Shown: one piece after another, positions 32,157 to 42,114 of the stretch
Layout: every line of letters begins with the position of its first letter
Position numbering within the stretch: the first letter of the stretch is position 1
The notes under the pieces: model-generated
Database searches by the model: none
What the model was told of the DNA's origin: nothing
Seen by the model: only the letters and a program-made list of their open reading frames with translations
Made by a program: the position numbers and the translations under genes
Assembly: GCF_964355755.1 (NCBI RefSeq)
Contig: NC_092674.1
Coordinates: 19,806,001-19,866,000, forward strand
Source of the DNA: Antedon mediterranea
Lineage: Eukaryota > Echinodermata > Crinoidea > Comatulida > Antedonidae
Direction: 5' to 3'
DNA: 60,000 bases

Positions 32157-32994
32157 TACTTGAGCAGAATGAGCACTGAGCTGAGCTTGTGTGCCTTGCA
32201 TGAAATCATAGTGCATGCAAGTAGGAAAACAAGTAACATTACTTGAGCAGAATGAGCACTGAGCTTGTGTCCCTTGCATGAAATCATAGTGCAAGTAGGT
32301 AAACAAGTAACATTTACTTGAGCAGAATGAGCACTGACTTTGTTTGCCTTGCATGAAATCATAGTAGTGCTGCATGTAGGTAAACAAGTAACATTTACTT
32401 GAGCAGAATGAGCACTGAGCTTGTGTCCCTTGCATGAAATCATAGTCCAAGTAGGAAAACAAATAACATTACTTGAGCAGAATGAGCACTGACCTTGTTT
32501 GCCTTGCATGAAATCTTAGTGCATGTAGGTAAACAAGTAACATTTACTTGAGCAGAATGAGCACTGAGCTTGTGTCCCTTGCATGAAATCATAGTCCAAG
32601 TAGGAAAACAAATAACAGTACTTGAGCAGAATGAGCACTGACCTTGTTTGCCTTGCATGAAATCATAGTGCAAGTAGGTAAACAAGTAACATTTACTTGA
32701 GCAGAATGAGCACTGAGCTTGTTTGCCTTGCATAAAATAGTGCAAGTAGGTAAACATGTAGGCCTACCATTTACTTGAGCAGAATGAGCACTGAGCTTGT
32801 GTGCCTTGCGTGAAATCATAGTGCAAGTAGGTAAACAAGTAACATTTACTTGAGCAGAATGAGCACTGAGCTTGTACTGTGCCTTGCATGAAATCATAGT
32901 GCAAGTAGGTAAACAAGTAACATTTACTTGAGCAGAATGAGCACTGAGCTTGTACTGTGCCTTGCATGAAATCATAGTGCAAGTAGGTAAACAA
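32157..32994. repeat. 70-87 bp tandem repeat, 11 copies
   Basis: Each unit contains ACTTGAGCAGAATGAGCACT, TGCCTTGCATGAAATCATAG and AGTAGGTAAACAAGTAACAT. Eleven copies of AGCAGAATGAGCACTGA were counted. Unit length varies (about 71-87 bp) through small indels, so the overlapping minus-strand frames of 105-128 codons are repeat artefacts. Confidence 0.92.
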
Positions 32995-33599
32995 ATTAAT
33001 AATAATTACACACTTCCGTTAATTGTGTTTTTCAAACTGTTATGTAATTCAATTCAATCCAACTTTAGCTGGTTTCTTTGTAGTAATTTTCTTACTGGAA
33101 TAACCTAGAATGAAATTACCACATCCTACTTTCTCTGCAACCGAATTAAATCTGAATCTTTGATCATTAATCCCCATGATCATAAATACATTACTGTATT
33201 GAATAAAGAAGTCATAAAACATTATTATTTTAAGCATCTAAAAAATTGATGACGTCAACAAATGACGTATGGTATGATGAGCATTTAGAATCAGCTCCCA
33301 ATATTGTGTAAAGCTCTGCTCTGTCTCTACACTATCAAACTAAATCAAATATCTATTATGCTTAGTGATCATATTAAAGAAGCATGTAATTATCATCTCC
33401 CTGAAATTGTTATACTGTAATTAGTGTTATGAATGATATATTAGTGATCCTAACAGAATCAGCGTCATTCTTTTCACGTGTTTTGGATTATTGTGCTTGA
33501 GTTGTTCTACGTCATTATATTGGTCATGAATTATTTTACTGCGGTTTAGTAGTATTACGTCATTCGTCAGAGCAGCAGCAGCTAACTGCAGTACAGTGT
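32995..33599. other. No gene recognised
   Basis: AT-rich. A GATGACGTCAACAAATGACG string near 33248 contains one TGACGTCA palindrome. No other feature. Confidence 0.35.
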
Positions 33600-33855
33600 G
33601 TGTAGGCCTAGCCTATAGGCCTAGCGAGGAATATTTTAGTTTTCGCAAGTAAAGTCACGGTAGGCCTACTACAAATTAATTAATCTATAGTGTACTGTGT
33701 AAACATGGAGTTTTAATTGGATTGTTATACCTCCCTGGTATGGTGTAGGCCTAACGCCTTTCCTTTTTTCTTTGGTGTAGCCTAGCTAGCTAGCTAGGCC
33801 TAGGCCTAGCCTACTAGATAGAGGAGGCCTAGGTAGCCTAGCTAGGCCTAGTTCC
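33600..33855. repeat. Cluster of TAGGCCTA / CTAGCTAG palindromes
   Basis: AGGCCTAG and GCTAGCTAG strings are packed here (33604-33625, 33661-33668, 33745-33755, 33780-33852). The palindrome AGGCCT recurs about ten times in 250 bp. A similar patch lies at 18676-18735 and a smaller one at 18970-18996. Function unknown. Confidence 0.6.
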
Positions 33856-34249
33856 TTTTCACAGAAGGTGTCAGATGAAATCGGTCGCGATCAAATCAAC
33901 ATCCGGTATTTTGTATGGAGCGCTGCTAGATACTACTACACCGGCAGCCCAGAGAAAATTTAGGTAACTTATTAGATGAACTAGGTACCAATATCTGACT
34001 ATTTAAGTGTGTTGGGGGATGTGTGTGACCGAAACGGCCGCCGACTGAAACGGCCGCCAACATTTTCTATATGGGACGCCAATACCGCTAAACTGCTTCA
34101 ACAAGCCAATGCAGTATTATAAACGTTATGTCTAAAGATACGGTACCGTATCCATACTTTTAAAAACTAAAGGTACGGTAATTATAGAGGGCGCTATGTA
34201 ATTTGGATGTTAATCAAATAGGTTATTGCATTGGTTTTCTGCAAGCCAG

Positions 34250-34330
34250 CTGTGTAGCCTAGTGGGCATGTGGTGAGGCTTTGGCTTAAGGGGTTGTAGG
34301 TTCGATACTCTTCTTGACGTCTTTTTTTTA
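34250..34330 (+). mobile_element. tRNA-derived SINE head inside the foldback element
   Basis: Perfect pol III A box TAGCCTAGTGG at 34255-34265 and a B-box-like GGTTCGATACT at 34299-34309, 33 bases apart, followed by a T-rich run. No clean cloverleaf. Probably a SINE piece carried by the foldback element. Confidence 0.45.
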
Positions 34331-34383
34331 TTTTTTTTTTTAGTTTTAAATTTAAGAGAGATTATTTAGAGAGTTAGGTTTTT

Positions 34384-34463
34384 AATATTTAGGAAGGAGT
34401 TTAATATTTAGGAAGGAGTTTTATATTTAGGAACGAGTTTTATATTTAGGTACGAGTTTTAGG
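34384..34463. repeat. About 20-bp tandem repeat, 4 copies
   Basis: AGGAAGGAGTTTTATATTT and close variants (AACGAG, TACGAG) repeated four times. Confidence 0.8.
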
Positions 34464-35105
34464 AATGCAATTTTACCGTACTTTTAGCAAACGGAAGCGC
34501 CCTCTATAATTACCGTATCTTTAGTTTTTAAAAGCATGGATACGGTACCGTATCTTTAGCAACGGCGTATTATAAACGTACAGTAAAACCTATGAAACCA
34601 CGATGGAGGGACAAATAAATGAAACCAACCAATAGGCCTAGCCTATATGTTTAAGAATAATCAAAGAATAAACATATTTTTTGGTTAAGTTTTTATTAAA
34701 ATAATGTTTATTATAATAATTCACCATTCTAAATTTATTTAACGTATTCAAACAAATAGGTCTAGGCCTACTCTTATATCAATTATTGAAGTTGAAATAG
34801 GCAAAACAGTCGGCGGCCGTTTTTAATAATATATTTAATGTAATGTAAAATAAAAATAATGATAATTAAAAACATCTATCTGTTAATATTTATTAAGTCA
34901 CATACGTCTAAAGTCATTTCAATCGGAAAAAAAAGTAAAACAATTGTATTAAACCCCACGTCGTTTTGATTACACGTTGTATGATAAACGGCACACGCGG
35001 CGTTTCATACATTCAATTGTGTTTTAATTGGCGGCCGTTTCATTCGGCGGCCGTTTCGGCTGTAAACCTTGGGGGTCACTGAAAGCATGCTTGAAGTCAA
35101 TGTAG

Positions 35106-35791
35106 TGCACTTGTCAATTGTATGACCCACTATACGACCCCCGGGAGAGGTGCGTCATTTGTCCGATGTGCGTCATACTTTTGAATACCAAGACGCACCT
35201 GTGCGTCAAAAAGGTGACTTACCTTAAAGCCAATTTTCCACTAGGCGAATTTGTTCGCGCGAATCGAAAGCGCCAGCTTGTACGCATGTGTATCAGGGAA
35301 TAATTTCGCCAGTGTAGCATAGCAAAAAGCTATACAAAACAACCTTATTGCTACACATTTCTAAAATTGTATAGCAAAAAAGACAATACAAAACTATGTT
35401 TCTCGACTAAAAAATCAGTTTGATTAGCAATAATTGCTAAACAAAATTTTAAAATGAAATTTTTCCCTGTGTATTCATGTTTACATCTTCCAAATCCTAC
35501 TCTACGCATGCGTATTAGCTGACGCCTTCGATTCGCGCGAACAAATTCGCCTAGTGGAAAATCGGCTTTAGGTGACCATGACGCACCCATTTTGACGCAC
35601 TGTGACCATGTTGTTTATGATCAGATATGGTGGGTGGTAAAGTGACGGATATTGACACACCTTGTTCATTGATGTGACGTACTTTCTAGGTTTTTTGACG
35701 CACCCCAGCGTCAGTAATTATTTGTAAATGACGCACCCATGACGCACCTCTCCCGGGGGTCGTATAGTGGGTCATACAATTGACAAGTGCA
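35106..35791. mobile_element. Element with perfect 53-bp terminal inverted repeats and TGACGCAC subterminal motifs
   Basis: 35106-35158 and 35739-35791 are exact reverse complements (start TGCACTTGTCAATTGTATGA, end GAGAGGTGCGTCAT). TGACGCAC or GTGCGTCA recurs many times inside both ends. A separate MITE (35226-35570) is inserted in the middle. A partial relative without this insertion is at 35897-36112. Confidence 0.8.
35226..35570. mobile_element. Nested MITE with about 50-bp inverted ends, TTA-type target
   Basis: Left AAGCCAATTTTCCACTAGGC and GAATTTGTTCGCGCGAATCG is matched in reverse complement at 35519-35569. Flanks end TTA on both sides within one base. The uninterrupted relative at 36020-36040 reads GTCACCTAAAGGTAAGTTAC, showing the pre-insertion site. 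A 3-bp TWA target is typical of PIF/Harbinger elements; the class call is an inference. Confidence 0.7.
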
Positions 35792-35896
35792 TAAATGGGA
35801 GTCTGCCGGAAATCCCCTACTGCATCTAGACCGGGGGTCCCCGAAAAGCTGCTAAAAAATCTGCACCAATTAGCCTAGATAGAGAGAGATACCACC

Positions 35897-36112
35897 TAAT
35901 ACACTTGTCAATTGTATGACCCACTATATGACCCCCGAACGAGGTGTGTCAATGTCCGTCACTTTACCACCCACCATCATAAACAACATGGTAACAGTAC
36001 GTCAAAATGGGTGCATCATGGTCACCTAAAGGTAAGTTACATTTTTGACGCACGGGTGCGTCATGGTATTCAATGGTATGACGCACATCGGACAAATGAC
36101 GCACGTATTTTT
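35897..36112. mobile_element. Partial second copy of the TGACGCAC element
   Basis: Begins CACTTGTCAATTGTATGACC like the first copy and continues through CCGTCACTTTACCACCCACC to GACGCACATCGGACAAATGA. It lacks the last 45 bp or so of the right terminal repeat. Confidence 0.75.
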
Positions 36113-37330
36113 TAATCACAGTTAATTACGAAACTAGTTCTATACCTGCAAGTGGATACCAGCTAAATGAGGTTTATGCAATAAAGGAAGATGATGTATG
36201 ACGATGATTTTTACGTTCAATATCCGCCACTCTTACGTGAGCATAGTTTTAGGATAATACTAATAAAATAAATTTACCGGGCTTATACGGTATGACTATG
36301 ATGTACAATGATAGGCCTTGATGTGAGAATAATAATGGATGGATAATAAAGGTGGACACGATTCTCAAAGAGGTAATCTTGCACTGATATTTAAACATTT
36401 AGATTTACGAACGGCGTACGGATGTGAGACACTGAGTGGTACTTAATTATTTACATTAAATGATTATAAATGAAAATAAAAGATATTCAAATTGAAAACT
36501 ATAGTATCGCCGACCTATATACCTAAATTATATACTAGTTCGTGTTTTTTTTTAAATAGGGAATCCCCGTCAGAAAAATAACGTACAGTTAATGGCTGCA
36601 CTATATATCATAGAAGGTGCATCCACGACATGGATATGATATATCTGCCACAGTATGCATAAGTATAAAAATGGATGCGCTGGCTATACATTGTAACAAT
36701 TATTGTTTTTAAATAAATTGTTCTCTTTTACGTAATTATTTGCATAATAAAAGACACAGACGTATATTCTCTATATAATATATTAATTACAGTACATAAT
36801 AAAATAGAGGTAAATTATTATATGCCTAATAAAATATTTAAACATGTTTAGAAATGGCCATTTTGAAAAGACACAGTCCTTCTCCGAGACCTGTGAAATA
36901 AACAAATTAAAAAAAATTTATAATAAATATTTATAATAACCAAATAAAAAATATCCACATAAATAATCTAGTTCCTAAAAAATATCAATTAAATCTATAT
37001 AAACAAAGAAAATGTATATCCCGCTAGCATGCATCTCGCTTCATACAAAATAGCGCGACCGATTTCAAACGCGACCGCTATCATCAAACGTATAGCTCTA
37101 GTGGCGCGCCATACAAAATACTGGCCCACCTAATTTGCCCATTGGCATCCTTATACCAATATCACCAACGACTGATTTAAAATGAAAACAAATTTGTTAG
37201 TTTTGGTTTTGTGGGAGGATTTTAGGTATTTCAAACAACTTTAGGATTTCAAAACTTTTTAGGGAATTCCGTATCTAGATCCATTTTAGACATGGGGTGA
37301 AACTTGACCCTGAGTAACAACAGCTTTTAA
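36113..37330. other. No gene recognised
   Basis: AT-rich. A segment at 37050-37126 (CGCGACCGATTTCA and CATACAAAATACTGG) is related in reverse complement to 33876-33945, suggesting a dispersed repeat. Nothing else seen. Confidence 0.35.
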
Positions 37331-40300
37331 AGGGGGTTTGTTCAGACTCACAGCATTAAGGTAGCGTTATATCTACGCAAGGCGTACGGTAATCCGTGGC
37401 ATTAAAAGCCAAGGTGTTCAGACACAACGACCAACATTCCAATGCCTTGCGTTTAAAACATTCTAATCCGGTCAAAGCAGATAGAACTATATGTATACAT
37501 TCATGAAAATGCATAAAAGCTATTAGTATTACTGTACATCCTAACATTTTTTTTATTTATATAATATTACCTTCAAATATACTGATTTGTTCTTAGTACT
37601 TGTAGAATTGCAGTTTAATTCAAAATAATTTAAAACTAGATTTGAACTCGTCACTTTGACGAGTTCGGGTTATCCGCGCAAATGCAACATGCACATACTT
37701 TAAACTATATGAACTTCGACAATTATTATGTCATCCTATGACATGAATTAAGTATGTTTAAAGTGCTGAATTGTACCGATTTTGTAGCATACAGCATATT
37801 ACATTATTTTACAGAATAAACTGTATATGTTATATACAGTGTAGCATAGACAAAATTACGAGACCCATCTTCTAAATCCAATTATTAACACGATGACGTC
37901 TTCAAATTGACATATAAAGATAACAATTTTAGAAGATAATTATCTAAATAATTACATTAAAACAAATTTGAAGAATTTTTGGGCACGTAAAAGTGAGATG
38001 CGCTCTATTTAATATGCTGAGCAATAACGAAAGAGTAAAAAATCCTATATTTTACATTCATGTGGCCATACGATGACGTCATAACATCCGAGGGGTAAAG
38101 ATTCTGCATGAATTCATATCTACAACATATCTGCTTACATATTAAAATAAAAAAATTGGGCGTCATGGGTGATCCTGAGGAGCTATAATAGATTAAAAAT
38201 AGGCATAATTTTGACAATGTTTTCACTTTTTCAACTAAAACGCGCGCAAATGGTCTAAATCAACGTGTTCGTATGACGTCATTTTAATTTGAAATGATGT
38301 CAATCTTTTTTTAAATGACTAGGAAAGGCTGTAAAATCATAATTCAAGAGAAAAACACATGATTTTCATGCTCCGTGCGCACCTTACGCGTAAACTTTTT
38401 CGCACGCGTGGAAATTCGACAATTATTATGCCATCCTATGACATGAATTAAGTATGTTTACAGTGCTGAATTGTACCTATTTTGTAGCATACAGCATATT
38501 ACATTATTTACAGAATACACTGTATGTTATATACAGTGTAGCATAGACGAAATTAATACGAGATCCATCTTTTAAATCCAATTATTAACACGATGACATC
38601 ATCACATTGACATATAAAGATAACAATTTTAGAAGATAATTATCTAAATAATTACATTAATACAAATTTGAAGAATTTTGAGCACGTAAAAGAGAGATGC
38701 GCTCTCGTTCAAACACAATGAACTTTTACGCAAGAGATGAAAATATGACTTTTTGAATTCAACTGGCCATATGATGACGTCACAACATCTGATTGGCAAA
38801 ATATTCACATCAATTCGTCCAATAGCTTCCAGAAAACGTTTTAATAACGATTATCACTTTTTAATCTGACGAGCTATAACAGATTGAAATTTACTGTAAA
38901 GATGAAAATAAGTGACCCAAGTTATTTACGTTTTTAGACATGATGACGATGACGTCATAAAAATTAAAATATTTTTAATTCATGCGAAAGATAGTTGATT
39001 GACGTAGACAATATTACAATTTCGGGGGAAATGGAATACGTATAAGCGAGATGCGCTTTGTTGAATGTGATAAGCAATAACGAAAGAGTAAAAAATCCTA
39101 TATTTTACATTCGTGGGGCCATATGATGACGTCATAACATCCGAGTGGTAAAGGTTCTACATGAATTCATATCTACAACATATCTGCTTACATATTAAAT
39201 TAAAAAAATTGGGGGTCGTGGATGATCCTGAGGAGCTATAATAGATTAAAAATAGGCATAATTTTGACAATATGTTGTCACTTTTGCAACTAAAACGCGC
39301 GCAAATGGTGTAAATCAACGTGTTCGTATGACGTCATTTCAATTTGAAATGATGTCAATCTTTTTTAAAATGACTAAGAAAGGCTGTAAAATCATAATTC
39401 AAGAGAAAAACACATGATTTTCATGCTCCGTGCGCACCTTACGCGTAATTTTTTTCGCGCGCGTGGGAATTTTTGACATGCTTAAAATGTCATGATCAGC
39501 GTAGAAAGTTGATTAGAAATTAATTTTGCGCATTTTGAAATTTTAAATGCGCGTGTGCGCGTAACTTCTTGTAAAACATGCCATTTTTAATCCATAGAAA
39601 GTTTGCCCATGATATGACTTAAATTTTCACCAAGTGTCAAAACAAAATAACTTTTGGTTTATAATCTATGACCAATCATTGAAATTCATAAAATCGTGCG
39701 TAAGTCACGTTGCGCAACTCTGACGTCATTCAAAATATGGAGGTGCACAACTTCAGGTAAATGTCCATATGATGAAAAAGTTATATATGATATAGTCACA
39801 AGCAATAGGGGATATGCTGCGCACAAAAATCCGGGAAAGAAAGAAGAAATAGACATGAAACTCGTCACTTTGACGAGTTTGGTTATCCGCCGCGCAAGTT
39901 GTGAAACATGAACGTTTAACGACGTACCTTTTAACATTAAGGGGATAGGTTGAGGCCAAAAGAAAGTGTTCACGTTAGCATTATGACCTACAGGCCGGAC
40001 AAGCAACTGACAAACAAACCAGAAAACGTAATAGAAATCACATATCTCCTAACAAAGATGAACGGCTCTGATACGAGAAAAACATTGTTTGCCGCCCTCT
40101 ATCCTGTAAAAATAACGTCTTATTTGGCCTGCTACATTATAGAAATAGGTAGGAAATAAACGATTTGGGCTATTCCATTACAGTCGGTATAAACAGTAAA
40201 ATCTGTTTACATATTACATACAGTGTAGATTTAGGTGAAATTAAGGGAGCCGCAATTTATTCAAAATTTTAACATGGCGACGGCATCAAAATGAAATACA

Positions 40301-42114
40301 AAGATAGCTATTTCGGAAGGATATTATCTCAGCAACAACATATTAGTGTGTAGAAGAAATTTGAATACGTGAAATATTTATGCGCGCTCTTTTAAATGTA
40401 TTGAATTATAATGCAAAAGATGAAAATACGACTTTTCTCATTTAACTGGCCATATGATGACGTCACAACATCCGATTGGCAAAATGTTTACATGATTTCG
40501 TATCTACTATTCAATAGCTTCCGGAAAACGTTTTAATTGTGATTGTCACATTTTATTCTTGCGAGCTATAGGGTCATTCCATGTCAAATCACCCAATGGG
40601 TTAAACCCTACTTTCTTCAAATTTGCTCAAATTTGGTTTTTGGATTATTTTTAGCTAAAAAACCTGAAATTTTTAATTTGAGCACCATACGACCAACGGT
40701 TCGCGTTACGCGCCGTCGTTTTTTTTGCGATTTTGCGCAAAATCGATGCGGCGGGCTATACTTAAATGACCGTATCTCCGTAACGTGTGGACCGATTTTG
40801 TTGTGACAGGTATCTTTGGAAAGCTAATTGTTAAAGCTATCCAAATCTTCTATTTACTTTTGAGATAGAACTATTTAAAAGATGTATAACTTATTCTATT
40901 CCATTTGACCTAGGATTTGACCTTGTGTGACAAATTTGTTTTAGATGAAATTTTGTGAAAATTATCTCCTACATGATATTTACATAATATAAAAAAATTG
41001 GAGATATATTATTTTTTGTTTGCTTTCTAGCTCATTTCAAAGTTGGCTTACTTCAACAATAAAAAATGCGGATAACCAAAAAAAAAAGATTGTGACAATA
41101 GCAAGGGTTTATCCGCCAAGTTTGGATAACCAATAATTATTTTACAGACAATTTACTGATAAATTCATAATTGATTTAAATTATGAAAATATCATATCAC
41201 TGACGCCAACTTTACTGTTCTTTTAAATTGAAAACCTAAAAGTACATTTGACAGATATTTCGCTGTTTTATACTACAGTAGGGACAAGTTATGTTGTTGC
41301 TGTCTGCTAAGTTTAAAGCTCAGGTACAGGCATGAATTTTAAATATAATATTTGGTTAATTGTACATAAATAAAATATTTGTAACAGAAATCGAGACGAA
41401 AAAACATGAATTTTCCTTAATATGGTCAAATACAAAATTTGGCAAAATTCTTCCATAAAAACCAGGAAGAATTTTTTTCAGTAGTTAGGTAGTTAACCTA
41501 ATGTAATAACATGTCTGGTGACTCCCTAGACGGTGAAAAAAGATGGTGGATATATGGTGGATAATTTTTGCTATAGCATGAAAATAAAAATCTGAAGAAG
41601 TTGAATAAAAATATCAGAAATGTAATATTCAAGTTATATTACTTATATTTAGTCATCTGATAACATTTTTTACCACACCGTTTATTTTTCATAGCTTTTT
41701 AAAATGCCTCTCTATTTACAAAATTTGTGTACAAAAAAATAGAGATTTTACTGTGTAATTTGAACTATCCCCCCACTGATAAGAAAGTGCTTATTTTCAA
41801 CAAGCTCGTGTAACACAAATAAAATCCCAAAAATTATGAAACATAGGGGAAACTATAGATCGATAATTATTGGAATGTATGATCAATATAAATGTTTTGC
41901 CCGCACCGGTCCTTTAAAATCACTGATACATCACTGGATTAGAGTTATTAAATCTACCCTCTCCTGCTAGGGTTATTAACGTCACTCACTGGCAGTGGCA
42001 GTAACAGTAACAGCTCCCTAACGCTAATCCGCGGCCTAGTTGAAACACAAAAATATGTACGCCGCTTACATACAGTAACGTCACCTTAACGCTGTGAGTC
42101 TGAACACACCCTTA
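37331..42114. mobile_element. Possible 4.8-kb element bounded by TTCAGACTCACAGC inverted repeats
   Basis: Left (37331-37367, with TTGTTCAGACTCACAGCATT then AAGGTAGCGTT) and right (42080-42114, complement TGTTCAGACTCACAGCGTTA then AGGTGACGTT) are inverted copies. Both blocks may also be independent MITEs; a related TTCAGAC string occurs at 37435 and 49190. The interior holds the repeated block at 37636-40565 and no transposase. Confidence 0.4.
37636..40565 (-). mobile_element. Helitron-like non-autonomous elements, two to three partial tandem copies
   Basis: Blocks starting TCGACAATTATTATGYCATC occur at 37717 and 38417 and continue in parallel for about 700-1050 bp; a third partial relative lies at 40160-40565. 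On the minus strand the block ends with the hairpin AACTCGTCAAAGTGACGAGT, then TCAAATCTAG and a T: a hairpin followed by CTRR, as at Helitron 3' ends. The same hairpin is at 39857-39879. Eight TGACGTCA palindromes lie in the block. No Rep/helicase is present. Confidence 0.5.

Larger units (their letters stand above)
34127..34566. mobile_element. Foldback element with 62-bp arms and 13-bp target duplication
   Basis: Arms 34133-34194 and 34497-34558 are reverse complements with two mismatches in 62; they start TAAAGATACGGTACCGTATC, itself holding the palindrome GATACGGTACCGTATC. The direct repeat GTATTATAAACGT flanks the segment (34114-34126 and 34567-34579). The centre carries a tRNA-like segment and a short tandem repeat. 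It sits inside the CGGCCG element, so it is the younger insertion. Confidence 0.75.
34029..35059. mobile_element. 1.03-kb element with CGGCCG-rich terminal inverted repeats
   Basis: Left end 34029-34060 (CCGAAACGGCCGCCGACTGA then AACGGCCGCCAA) and right end 35028-35059 are reverse complements with one mismatch in 32. Within each end the CGAAACGGCCGCC-type motif is doubled. It contains a second, later insertion (34127-34566). The flanks show no clear target duplication. No transposase frame. Confidence 0.7.

Noticed and set aside
32130-32994. Several minus-strand frames of 76-128 codons
   Set aside because: All are readings of the 70-87 bp tandem repeat in different frames with no recognisable domain.
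39686-40006. 106-codon minus-strand frame
   Set aside because: No motif; lies within the repeated Helitron-like region and overlaps frames on both strands.
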